Assembly (NCBI GenBank): GCA_903845065.1
Contig: CAIMWH010000279.1
Coordinates: forward strand, 1 to 33,137
DNA from: an uncultured Rhodospirillales bacterium
GTDB taxonomy: Bacteria > Pseudomonadota > Alphaproteobacteria > Acetobacterales > Acetobacteraceae
Reading direction: 5' to 3'
DNA: 33,137 nt
Positions within the stretch are counted from its first letter, which is position 1. Every line of letters starts with the position of its first letter. Below are positions 1 to 8,498 of the stretch, one piece after another. Below the pieces are notes generated by a model. That model saw nothing but the letters and a program-made list of their open reading frames with translations, was not told the DNA's origin and did not search any database. The translations under genes were made by a program, and so were the position numbers.

Positions 1-1
1 C

Positions 2-850
<849 letters not shown>

Positions 851-854
851 TCCG

Positions 855-1841
855 ATGACCGAACCCACCAACGTCGGTCACGGGCAAAACAGGGAGGGCA
901 GCCAGCCCTCCCTGGCTTTGCTTTCGGGGACCATGGTTTCCGGCCCGGAGGAGGCATTCTCCTCGGCGGCCGATTGGTTTGCCCTGCTCAAGCCGCGGGT
1001 GATGACGCTCGTCGTCTTCACCGGCTGGATCGGGCTGCTGGTGGCGCCTGGCCACCTTCACCCCGTGCTCGCCTTTACCGCCATTCTCTGCATTGCCGTC
1101 GCCGCAGGTGCCGCGGGTGCCATCAACATGTGGTACGACCGCGATATCGATGCCGTGATGCGCCGCACCGCCGGCCGTCCCATCCCTGCCGGGCGCATCG
1201 CCGCCGGCGAGGCGCTGGGCTACGGCATCACCCTTTCCGCCTTTGCCGTGGTTGTGATGGCGCTCGCCACCAACGTGGCCGCCGCTGCCGTGCTGGCGCT
1301 GTCGATCGCGTTCTACGTTTTCGTCTACACGATGTGGCTCAAGCGCCGCACGCCGCAGAACATCGTCATCGGTGGCGCCGCCGGCGCCTTTCCCCCGGTG
1401 ATCGGTTGGGTCGCGGTGACCGGTGGGCTCGACCTGATGCCCATCCTGCTGTTCGCCATCGTGTTTTTCTGGACGCCGCCGCATTTCTGGTCGCTGTCGC
1501 TGTTCGCCCATGCGGACTATGCGCGCGCCGGGGTGCCGATGCTCCCGGTGGTTGCCGGGGCGCGCCACACGCGCTGGCAGATCGTGCTCTACACCCTTTT
1601 CCTCGTGCCGCTAACCGTGGTGCCGTGGGCCCTCGGCCTGACCGGCGCCATCTACGGCATCGCCGCCATCGTGCTCGGTCTCGGCTTCATCGTCTGCGCC
1701 ATCCGCGTGCTGCGCGATGAGCAGGACGCGGTGGGCATCAGCCTGACCAAGGACGCTCCGGCGCGTGCCTCGTTCAAATATTCCATCCTCTACCTCTTCG
1801 TGTTGTTCGCCGCACTCGCGGTGGACCGTTTTGTCGGCTGA
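855..1841 (+). CDS. ctaB: Protoheme IX farnesyltransferase (heme O synthase)
   Basis: The enzyme farnesylates protoheme to heme O, the precursor of the heme a needed by the oxidase encoded beside it. It is a polytopic inner-membrane protein of the UbiA prenyltransferase superfamily, 328 residues here. The first Asp-rich motif appears as NMWYDRDIDAVM followed by RTAGRPIPAGR. The second conserved region carries KRRTPQNIVIGGAAGAFPP, and the third FFWTPPHFWSLS, all diagnostic of CyoE/CtaB. I chose the ATG at 855 because it follows the ctaD stop by four bases and gives the usual length. An upstream in-frame codon would overlap ctaD by about 77 bases. A shorter start at the Met near base 932 is possible, because the first 26 residues look poorly conserved. 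Confidence 0.95.
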   Translation: MTEPTNVGHGQNREGSQPSLALLSGTMVSGPEEAFSSAADWFALLKPRVMTLVVFTGWIGLLVAPGHLHPVLAFTAILCIAVAAGAAGAINMWYDRDIDAVMRRTAGRPIPAGRIAAGEALGYGITLSAFAVVVMALATNVAAAAVLALSIAFYVFVYTMWLKRRTPQNIVIGGAAGAFPPVIGWVAVTGGLDLMPILLFAIVFFWTPPHFWSLSLFAHADYARAGVPMLPVVAGARHTRWQIVLYTLFLVPLTVVPWALGLTGAIYGIAAIVLGLGFIVCAIRVLRDEQDAVGISLTKDAPARASFKYSILYLFVLFAALAVDRFVG

Positions 1842-1845
1842 TCCC

Positions 1846-2004
1846 ATGGAACTTCTCACGCCCCTCTCTCGCGCCGATTCCCAAGCCGTGCAGCGCCGCC
1901 GCCGCGGCCGCAACTGGGCGATGCTGGCGGCCCTGATCGCGCTCGTTGGCCTGTTCTATGCCATCACCCTGGTCAAGATCGGCCAGGGCACGATGGCGTT
2001 CTGA
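1846..2004 (+). CDS. Small single-pass membrane protein of the cox operon (CoxF-like)
   Basis: This 52-residue gene sits between ctaB and ctaG, four bases after the ctaB stop and six bases before the ctaG start. Its N-terminus is polar and ends in an Arg-rich cluster (QRRRRGRN). One hydrophobic segment of about 20 residues follows (MLAALIALVGLFYAITLV) and then a short tail, so the positive-inside rule predicts a cytoplasmic N-terminus. Small proteins of this shape are common at this position in alphaproteobacterial oxidase operons and are often annotated CoxF or as oxidase assembly proteins. No catalytic or metal-binding residue is visible. A structural or assembly role is inferred from position only. 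Confidence 0.8.
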   Translation: MELLTPLSRADSQAVQRRRRGRNWAMLAALIALVGLFYAITLVKIGQGTMAF

Positions 2005-2010
2005 TCGCCC

Positions 2011-2619
2011 ATGGCGCGCAACAACAACGGCTTGATGGCCTTCGGACTTGTCGCGGTCATCGGCGGCATGGTCGGGCTGTCGTTCGCCTCGGTGCCGCTC
2101 TACCGCATGTTCTGTGCCGCCACCGGTTATGGCGGCACGCCGCAGATCGGGCCGGAGGCGGGCCCCGGTGCCACCGGGCGTTTCATCACGGTGCGCTTCA
2201 ACGCCGATGTGAATGGCGGCATGCCGTGGCGCTTCAATCCGGTGCAAAGCGAAATCCGCGTCGCCCTGGGAGACGAGCAGCCGGCCTTCTACGAGGCGCG
2301 CAACCTGGCCAGCACGCCGGTGACCGGTGTGTCCACCTACAACGTCACTCCTGAAAAGGCGGCGATCTATTTCCACAAAACGCAGTGCTTCTGCTTCAAC
2401 GAGCAGACCATCGCGGCCGGTGGGGACGTTCAGTTTCCGCTGAGCTTCTGGGTTGATCCGGCGATCGCGACTGACCCGAATACGGCGGATGTTACCACCA
2501 TCACGCTGTCCTACACCTTCTTCCGCAGCCTCGATGACGCGTCGCGTACCGGCGCACTCGCCAAGGCTGGCCCACATATCGGCGCGGGCGAACCACAGCC
2601 CCGCACCGCGACCCCTTGA
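2011..2619 (+). CDS. ctaG: Cytochrome c oxidase assembly protein CtaG (Cox11 family, copper delivery to CuB)
   Basis: Cox11/CtaG is a membrane-anchored periplasmic copper chaperone that delivers Cu(I) to the CuB centre of subunit I. The 202-residue protein has one N-terminal transmembrane helix (residues about 8-28), then SVPLYRMFC with the conserved Cys35, and a beta-rich periplasmic domain. That domain carries the copper motif CFCF (Cys126 and Cys128, context KTQCFCFNEQ). Length and motif positions are normal for the family. The C-terminal 25 residues after the SYTFF strand are low in complexity. The gene is separated from subunit III by a 51-base gap with no obvious terminator, so co-transcription is likely. 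Confidence 0.95.
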   Translation: MARNNNGLMAFGLVAVIGGMVGLSFASVPLYRMFCAATGYGGTPQIGPEAGPGATGRFITVRFNADVNGGMPWRFNPVQSEIRVALGDEQPAFYEARNLASTPVTGVSTYNVTPEKAAIYFHKTQCFCFNEQTIAAGGDVQFPLSFWVDPAIATDPNTADVTTITLSYTFFRSLDDASRTGALAKAGPHIGAGEPQPRTATP

Positions 2620-2670
2620 TACAGCGCACAAATTGATGATGATGCGCCCACTCCAACGGATGGATCCGGC

Positions 2671-3522
2671 ATGAGCAGCGACACGCACGGCGGTTCGAGT
2701 TTTGTCCCCTCGGGCCTCAAACAGCCTTACCACCTCGTCGACCCGAGCCCCTGGCCGCTGACGGGCGCCCTCGGCGGCGCCTGCACGCTGTTTGGCATCG
2801 TGATCGCCGCCCACTTCCACAACTTCTGGCCGCTCAGCATTGGCCTGGTCGTCGTGCTCGCCACGATGTTCTTTTGGTGGCGCGATGTGCTGAAGGAAAG
2901 CGCGACCCCCGGCCTGCATACGGTCATCGTGCGCCTCGGCCTGCGCTACGGCATGATCATGTTCATCGCCTCCGAGGTGATGTTCTTTGTGGCCTTCTTC
3001 TGGGCCGATTTCCATTTCTGGCTGCTGCCCGAGCATGTGCTGGGCACCGAGACCCCGATGTGGCCGCCCAAGGGCGTGCTGACGTTCGATCCGTGGAACC
3101 TGCCGCTGCTCAACACCATGATCCTGCTGCTCTCGGGCACCACGGTCACCTGGGCGCATCACTCGCTGCTCGAAGGCAACCGCAAGGGCCTCATCACCGG
3201 CCTCGCCTTCACGGTGCTGCTCGGCCTTGCGTTCACCACCTGCCAGGCCATCGAGTACTCGCATGCCCCGTTCGCCTTCTCGGGCGGCGGCATCTACGCC
3301 TCGGTGTTCTTCCTCGCTACCGGTTTCCACGGCTTCCACGTGATTATCGGCACCATCTTCCTCGCGGTCTGCCTGTTCCGCGCGATGGGTGGGGCCTTCA
3401 CCCCGCAGCGCCATTTCGGGCTCGAAGCCGCCGCTTGGTATTGGCACTTCGTGGACGTGGTGTGGCTGTTCCTGTTCATCTGCATCTACTGGCTCGGTCA
3501 CGGCGTGATCGCTGCCGAGTGA
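2671..3522 (+). CDS. ctaE: Cytochrome c oxidase subunit III
   Basis: This is the third core subunit of the aa3 oxidase, a seven-helix membrane protein that stabilises subunit I and its proton uptake. The 283-residue product starts with the polar segment and KQPYHLVDPSPWPLTGALG, typical of the N-terminus. The conserved SEVMFFVAFFWADFH (helix III with the lipid-facing Glu), the loop WPPKGVLTFDPWNLPLLNT, TWAHHSLLEGNRKG, and the final GFHGFHVIIGT and WYWHFVDVVWLFLF helices are all present. The gene is full length. The stop codon overlaps the GTG start of the DUF983 gene, which suggests coupled translation. Confidence 0.97.
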   Translation: MSSDTHGGSSFVPSGLKQPYHLVDPSPWPLTGALGGACTLFGIVIAAHFHNFWPLSIGLVVVLATMFFWWRDVLKESATPGLHTVIVRLGLRYGMIMFIASEVMFFVAFFWADFHFWLLPEHVLGTETPMWPPKGVLTFDPWNLPLLNTMILLLSGTTVTWAHHSLLEGNRKGLITGLAFTVLLGLAFTTCQAIEYSHAPFAFSGGGIYASVFFLATGFHGFHVIIGTIFLAVCLFRAMGGAFTPQRHFGLEAAAWYWHFVDVVWLFLFICIYWLGHGVIAAE

Positions 3523-3878
3523 CGCATATCGCGCCTCCCTGGTGGTTGGCGGCTCTCAACGGCTCCTGTCCGCAGTGCGGGCAGGGCCGTTTGTTTTCCG
3601 GCCTGCTCACCATCCGCGATCGCTGTGACGTTTGTGGTCTCGATCTTCATGCCCATGACAGCGGGGATGGCCCGGCCAGCCTCGCTGTGTTCGCCGTGGG
3701 TGCCATCGTGGTGGGGCTGGCGTTCTGGGTGGAGTTCCGCTTCGAGCCGCCGCTATGGATCCACGTCATCATCTGGCCACTGGTCACGGTGCCGCTCACC
3801 ATCGCCTTGATGCGCCCCCTCAAGGCCGCGCTGGTGGCGCTGCAATACAAGCACCGAAGCAGCGAAATGGGGCTCTGA
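3519..3878 (+). CDS. DUF983 family membrane protein with a zinc-ribbon-like N-terminus
   Basis: The product is 119 residues. Near the N-terminus two CxxC pairs (CPQCGQGRLFSG and CDVCGLDL) form a likely zinc ribbon, and two hydrophobic segments follow (around FAVGAIVVGLAFWV and HVIIWPLVTVPLTIAL). This is the usual architecture of DUF983 proteins, which often lie between subunit III and SURF1 in alphaproteobacterial oxidase operons. I chose the GTG at 3519 because it overlaps the ctaE stop (GTGA arrangement) and gives a protein that begins just before the conserved PPWW..LNGSCPQCG stretch. The function is not established. A role in oxidase assembly is inferred from the neighbourhood. Confidence 0.85.
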   Translation: MTHIAPPWWLAALNGSCPQCGQGRLFSGLLTIRDRCDVCGLDLHAHDSGDGPASLAVFAVGAIVVGLAFWVEFRFEPPLWIHVIIWPLVTVPLTIALMRPLKAALVALQYKHRSSEMGL

Positions 3879-3883
3879 GCCCG

Positions 3884-4555
3884 ATGCGCCGGCTTTGGTT
3901 GCCCGCGCTCTGCACCGCCCTGCTGCTGGGCGTGCTGCTCGCCTTGGGGACATGGCAGTTGCAGCGGATGGCGTGGAAGCACGCCATCCTGGCCGACATC
4001 GCCGCGGCCGAACGCCTGCCCGCCATCGCCATTCCGGCCGAACCGCAGCCCTACAGCAAGGTGCGCGTCAGCGGCCGCCTGCGCTATGATCTCGCGAGCC
4101 TCTACGGCGCCGAAGGGCGGGACATTGCGGGTAGCCCGGTGATGGGTGCCGAACTCGTGGTGCCGCTGGAACGCCCGGATGCTCCCACCCTGCTGGTGGT
4201 CCTCGGCTGGGTTGCTGCGCTGCCTGCCATCACGGCGCCGGCGCCCGCCACGATCGAGGGCTACATCCGTCCCGGTGATGCGCCGGGGCCGTTCGCCGCC
4301 ACCGATGACGTGGCCGGGCGACGTTTCTACACCCTCGATCCGCAACGCATTGGTCTAGCCCTCAAGCTTGGCCCCACCGCGCCGTTCATCCTTGTTGCCC
4401 TCGGCCCCGCCGCCAGCCCGCCGGCGCCCGACCCCGCGCACACCCTGCCGCGCCCGACCGACAATCACCTGAGCTACGCCATCACCTGGTTCGGCCTCGC
4501 GCTTGCCCTCATCGCCGTGTTCCTCGTCTATGCTCGTAAGGTCCTCCGCCCATGA
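3884..4555 (+). CDS. SURF1 family cytochrome oxidase biogenesis protein
   Basis: SURF1 (Shy1/CtaI) assists heme a insertion into subunit I. The 223-residue product has the classic layout of one transmembrane helix at each end with a periplasmic domain between them. The N-terminal helix (residues about 4-20) runs into the family signature GTWQLQRMAWK, and the C-terminal NHLSYAITWFGLALALIAVF helix ends in YARK. The ATG at 3884 lies five bases after the DUF983 stop. An upstream extension in this frame would only overlap that gene. The internal conserved motifs are weaker than in mitochondrial SURF1, as is usual for bacteria. The stop overlaps the next start as ATGA. Confidence 0.93.
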   Translation: MRRLWLPALCTALLLGVLLALGTWQLQRMAWKHAILADIAAAERLPAIAIPAEPQPYSKVRVSGRLRYDLASLYGAEGRDIAGSPVMGAELVVPLERPDAPTLLVVLGWVAALPAITAPAPATIEGYIRPGDAPGPFAATDDVAGRRFYTLDPQRIGLALKLGPTAPFILVALGPAASPPAPDPAHTLPRPTDNHLSYAITWFGLALALIAVFLVYARKVLRP

Positions 4556-6042
4556 ACGCCGCTTACAGCCGCCTCGCCGCCCGTTTCACCCGCATGGCCA
4601 CCATCAACGAAGCCGCCGCCGTGCTGGGCTGGGACGCCGCGACCATGATGCCCGAAGGTGGCGGCGCCGCCCGTGGGGACCAGCTCGCGGTGCTCGCCGG
4701 CCTCGCACATGGCCAGCTCATCGCACCCGAGGTTGCCGATGACCTCGCCACCGCCGAGGCCGGCGAGACTGCGCTCGATGATTGGCAGACGGCCAATCTC
4801 GGGTTGATGCGCCACGCCCATACGCGCGCCAACGCGGTGCCGCCCGATCTCGTGGAGGCGCAGGCGCGGGCCAATTCCGCCTGCGAGAAAATCTGGCGCA
4901 CCGCCCGGCAGAGCGGCGATTTCGCCATGGTGCGGGATCATCTCGCCGAGGTCATCCGCCTGGTGCGTGAACAGGCGGCGGCTCTCGCGCCCGCGCTCGG
5001 GCTGTCGCCGTATGATGCGCTGATGGACGGCTACCAGCGCGGCATCGGGGCAGGGGACGTGGCGCCGGTGTTCGCAGCCTACGAAAGTTTCCTGCGCGAT
5101 GCGCTGCCGCGTGCCGAGGCCATCCAGGCCGCGCGTGGTGCCGCGGTGATGCCCGCCGGCCCGTTCCCCGCCGCGGTGCAGGAGGCCCTGTGCCGCCGCA
5201 TGTCGGCCCGTGCCGGCCTCGAAGCCGAGCACTCGCGGCTGGATCGTTCCACGCACCCGTTTTGCGGCGGCACCCCCACGGATGTGCGCATCACCACGCG
5301 CTACAACGAAGCGGATTTCTCGCAGTCCCTCATGGGGGTGATGCACGAAACCGGCCATGCCCTCTACGAGCGCGGCCTCCCCGCCGCCTATGCCCGCCAG
5401 CCGGTCGGCGAGGCCGGCGGCATGGCGGCGCATGAGAGCCAGTCCCTCATCATCGAAATGCAGGCCTGCCGGTCCGACGCATACCTCGCCGCCATGGCCC
5501 GTGAACTCACCGCCAGCTTCGGTGCCGATCCGGCCTTCGAGGGCGGCAACCTGGCCCGCCTGCTCCGCCACGTGGAGCGCGGTTTCATCCGCGTGGACGC
5601 TGACGAGATGACCTACCCGGCCCACGTCATCCTGCGCTTCCGTCTCGAACAGGCGCTGATCGCGGGCGATCTCGCGGTGGCGGACCTGCCCGGCGCCTGG
5701 AATGACGGGATGAAGGGCCTCCTCGGGGTGACGCCGCCCAACGACACCCTTGGCGTGTTGCAGGATATCCATTGGTATGACGGCGCCGTCGGCTACTTCC
5801 CGAGCTACACGCTGGGCGCCATGGCCGCCGCCCAACTGATGGCCGCTGCCCGGCGCGCCCTGCCGGACCTCGACGCATCGCTCGCCCAGGCCGATTTGTC
5901 ACCGCTGGTGAATTGGCTCCGCACCAATGTGCACTGGCAGGGCAACCGCCTCGGGTTCAATGACCTGCTGCTGGCCGCCACCGGACGCAAACTCGATCCG
6001 TCAGCGTTCACGGCGCATCTTACGGCGCGGTATCTGACCTGA
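4552..6042 (+). CDS. M32 family metallocarboxypeptidase (thermostable carboxypeptidase 1 type)
   Basis: This is a cytoplasmic zinc carboxypeptidase that removes C-terminal amino acids from peptides. The 496-residue length is normal for M32. All family motifs are present: HPF (residues 235-237), the DVRITTRY segment, the zinc site HETGH (His265, Glu266, His269), and HESQS with the third ligand Glu295. The ATG overlaps the SURF1 stop by the ATGA arrangement, so translation is probably coupled, although no functional link between peptide turnover and oxidase assembly is known to me. The last 23 bases overlap the 3' end of the convergent MFS gene. Confidence 0.95.
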   Translation: MNAAYSRLAARFTRMATINEAAAVLGWDAATMMPEGGGAARGDQLAVLAGLAHGQLIAPEVADDLATAEAGETALDDWQTANLGLMRHAHTRANAVPPDLVEAQARANSACEKIWRTARQSGDFAMVRDHLAEVIRLVREQAAALAPALGLSPYDALMDGYQRGIGAGDVAPVFAAYESFLRDALPRAEAIQAARGAAVMPAGPFPAAVQEALCRRMSARAGLEAEHSRLDRSTHPFCGGTPTDVRITTRYNEADFSQSLMGVMHETGHALYERGLPAAYARQPVGEAGGMAAHESQSLIIEMQACRSDAYLAAMARELTASFGADPAFEGGNLARLLRHVERGFIRVDADEMTYPAHVILRFRLEQALIAGDLAVADLPGAWNDGMKGLLGVTPPNDTLGVLQDIHWYDGAVGYFPSYTLGAMAAAQLMAAARRALPDLDASLAQADLSPLVNWLRTNVHWQGNRLGFNDLLLAATGRKLDPSAFTAHLTARYLT

Positions 6043-7192
6043 CCGGCAACCGCAGCGGCAGCAGCAACAGCGCGGCCAGCGCCGTTGTGGCCGCGGCGGC
6101 GAGTGCCATACTGGCCGGGCTCAGTGCATCGAACAGCGGCGCCGTCAGCGTCGGCGCGCTGGCCTGGGCCAGCAGCACGGGCACCGCGAGCCAGCCGAGC
6201 AGGCTCGCGTAACCGGCCGGGCCGAAAATCGCCATCGGCAGGGAGCCGCGGTTGATGGTCAGGATGCCGTTGCTCATCCCGTACAGCAGCGCGAACGCCG
6301 GCGCCGCCAGCGGCCCTCCGAGCGCCAGCACCACAAGGCTCAAGGGTGACAACAGCGCGGCAAGGCGCGCCCGGGTCAGCAAATTGGTGCGCTTGGTCAG
6401 CGTCCATTCCACGATCCGCCCGGCCACCTGGCCCGGCCCGATCAGCGCGGCGACGAAAATCGCCCCGTCCAGGCTTTGCCCGAAGCTCTGCAACAGCGGC
6501 AGCACAAACACCGCGACGGCCGAACTGACGAACCACCGCATGGTGAAAAACGCCGACAAGCACCCGAATGCCATCGCGCGCACCTGGCCGGCGCCCTCGG
6601 CGGGCGGCGCTTTGCTGTCCGTCACGCGCGGCAATCCGGCCGGCACCAGGGCCATCACCATCGGCATGTTCAGTGCGATCTGCACCGCCGCGTAGCAGAA
6701 CAGCGTGCCCTGCCAGCCCACCGCCTGGACCAGCTTGGCGCCGATCGGCCAGAAGATCGTCGAGGCGAACCCGGCCAGCAACGTGATCCCGGTGATCACC
6801 GGCGTCGCCTCGCGGCCCAGCAGGCAGCCCACGGTGGCGAACGCCACATCATACAGCCCGAGCGACATCCCCACGCCCAGCACCAGCCAGCCGGCGTACC
6901 AGGCCGCCCCGCCCTGTGCCAAGGCCAGCACCACCAGCCCCACCGCCGAAATGGCGCAACTCGCCACCAGGATGCCGCGCCCGCCGTGGCGGTCGATATG
7001 CTTGCCAACGCGCGGGGCGCAGAAGCCGCTGATCAGCAGCGCGCAGGAGAACGCCCCCAGCACCGCCGCGCGGGACATCCCGAGATCATGCCCGGCCGGT
7101 CCGGCGATCACGGCGGGCAGATAGAACGTCATCCCCCACGTCAGCGTCTGGTTGATGCCGACGACCAGCGTCAGGCGGCGATGACCGGCCAT
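6020..7192 (-). CDS. MFS transporter (12-helix type)
   Basis: This 390-residue polytopic inner-membrane protein starts MAGHRRLTLVVGINQTLTWGMTFYLPAVIAG, and the loop between helices 2 and 3 reads GKHIDRHGGR, a divergent form of the MFS motif A. The pattern of paired hydrophobic segments either side of a central loop near TDSKAPPAEGAGQ fits 12 helices. The substrate cannot be read from the sequence. The start is the ATG at 7192, four bases after the acyl-CoA dehydrogenase stop. The open frame continues upstream only inside that gene. The tight spacing points to a two-gene operon with the dehydrogenase. The 3' end overlaps the convergent carboxypeptidase gene by 23 bases. Confidence 0.88.
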   Translation of the reverse strand: MAGHRRLTLVVGINQTLTWGMTFYLPAVIAGPAGHDLGMSRAAVLGAFSCALLISGFCAPRVGKHIDRHGGRGILVASCAISAVGLVVLALAQGGAAWYAGWLVLGVGMSLGLYDVAFATVGCLLGREATPVITGITLLAGFASTIFWPIGAKLVQAVGWQGTLFCYAAVQIALNMPMVMALVPAGLPRVTDSKAPPAEGAGQVRAMAFGCLSAFFTMRWFVSSAVAVFVLPLLQSFGQSLDGAIFVAALIGPGQVAGRIVEWTLTKRTNLLTRARLAALLSPLSLVVLALGGPLAAPAFALLYGMSNGILTINRGSLPMAIFGPAGYASLLGWLAVPVLLAQASAPTLTAPLFDALSPASMALAAAATTALAALLLLPLRLPVRSDTAP

Positions 7193-7196
7193 GGCA

Positions 7197-8417
7197 TCAG
7201 CCCTTGCCGTGGCCCCATTTGAAGAAGTCGACTTTCTCGCGGCGCAGGAAGTTCGCCAGTACCATCCGGTGCACCTCGCTCGCGCCATCCACCAGGCGGG
7301 CCTGGCGGGCGTAGCGGTAGATCCACTCGACGGGCGTGTCTTTGGAGTAGCCCTTGGCACCCATGAGTTGCAGCGCGGTGTCGGCGGCTTTCTGGAGCGC
7401 GTCGGCCACCACGATCTTGGCCATCGAGATTTCCTTGCGGGCAAGGTCCCCCTGGTCGAGCTTCCAGGCCGCCTGCATGGTGAGCAGCCGGCCGATCTGG
7501 ATTTCCATTGCGGCCTGGCCGATCAGGCCCTGCACGCTTTCCTTGTCGATCAAGCGCTGGCCGAAGGAGCGCCGGGTTTCGATATGGGCGGCGGCGATTT
7601 CCAGGCATCGCCGGGCGAGGCCGAGCCAGCGCATGCAGTGGGTCAGGCGGGCCGGGCCGAGGCGGATCTGGGTGGCGCGCAGGCCGTCTCCCACTTCCAT
7701 CAGGCGGTCCTCGTCGGGGATTTCCAGGCCGTCGAATTCCAGTTCGCAGTGCCCGCCGTGTTCTTCAGGTCCCATGATCTCGATGCGGCGCACGATGCGC
7801 CAGCCCGGCGTGTCGGCATGGAACAGGAAGGCGGTGAGGCCGCGCCGCTCATCGGCCGAGGTGCGGGCCATCAGGATGAAATGCTTGGAGGATTCAGCGC
7901 CGGTGATGAACCACTTGCGGCCGTGGATTTTCCAGCCGGTGTTGGTGCGCGTCGCCTCGGTATAGGTGAGCGAGGGATCGGAGCCGCAGCCGCGGCCGTC
8001 CTCGTCCATCGGCTCGGTCATGATGAAGGCGGACTGCACCTTGCCGTCGATGATCGGCTGGAGCCATTTCTCCTTCTGCGCCGGCGTGCCCACCATGTTG
8101 AGCAGGCGGATATTGCCGTCATCCGGGGCGGCGGCGAGGAACACTACCGGGCCGAAGATCGAGCGGTTCATTTCCTCGTAGCAGGGCGCGATCTCCGCCA
8201 TCGACAGCCCCATGCCGCCCTGCGCCTTGGGCACGTTGAGCGCCCAGATCCCCATCGCCCGCACCTCGGCGCGCAGGGTTTGCAGCAGCCCCATGGCGAT
8301 GTTTTCGTGCGCGTCGAAATTCGCGCGATCGGCCTCCAGCGGGATCAGCCGGTTGTCGACATAGCTGCGAATGCGCCCGCACAGGGCCTCGACTTCGGGC
8401 GAGAGAGCAAAATCCAC
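7197..8417 (-). CDS. Acyl-CoA dehydrogenase family protein
   Basis: This is an FAD-dependent dehydrogenase with the acyl-CoA dehydrogenase fold, 406 residues from the start chosen here. An N-terminal helical domain begins VDFALSPEVEAL. A middle beta domain carries AFIMTEPMDEDGRG and WKIHGRKWFITGA. A C-terminal helical domain contains RRSFGQRLIDKESVQ and a family-typical QLMGAKGYSKDTPVEWIYRYARQ region. The overall look is ACAD10/11-like rather than a short-chain enzyme. I chose the GTG at 8417 because an AGGAAA ribosome site lies seven bases upstream and the family usually begins M-D-F-A-L-S. The alternative ATG at 8456 adds 13 residues and has no good ribosome site. The substrate is unknown. 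Confidence 0.9.
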   Translation of the reverse strand: MDFALSPEVEALCGRIRSYVDNRLIPLEADRANFDAHENIAMGLLQTLRAEVRAMGIWALNVPKAQGGMGLSMAEIAPCYEEMNRSIFGPVVFLAAAPDDGNIRLLNMVGTPAQKEKWLQPIIDGKVQSAFIMTEPMDEDGRGCGSDPSLTYTEATRTNTGWKIHGRKWFITGAESSKHFILMARTSADERRGLTAFLFHADTPGWRIVRRIEIMGPEEHGGHCELEFDGLEIPDEDRLMEVGDGLRATQIRLGPARLTHCMRWLGLARRCLEIAAAHIETRRSFGQRLIDKESVQGLIGQAAMEIQIGRLLTMQAAWKLDQGDLARKEISMAKIVVADALQKAADTALQLMGAKGYSKDTPVEWIYRYARQARLVDGASEVHRMVLANFLRREKVDFFKWGHGKG

Positions 8418-8424
8418 GGTGGCG

Positions 8425-8430
8425 TTTCCT
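8425..8430 (-). promoter_or_regulatory. Ribosome binding site that decides the GTG start of the acyl-CoA dehydrogenase
   Basis: On the minus strand the bases read AGGAAA, seven bases before the GTG at 8417. The upstream ATG at 8456 has only a G-rich, non-matching leader. The same AGGAAA core precedes other genes here, for example dctQM at 12676, which supports the choice. Confidence 0.6.
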
Positions 8431-8498
8431 GGCTGTTGGACAGTTCCAGCCGCCATTCTCGCGCGGCCGGCGCCGCAGCACCAGACCGCGCGATCGTC

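Noticed and set aside
1774-3501. 575-codon minus-strand open frame opposite ctaG and ctaE
   Set aside because: Its translation is rich in His, Arg and Glu with no domain, as expected for the antisense of GC-rich genes. The plus strand encodes recognisable proteins throughout.
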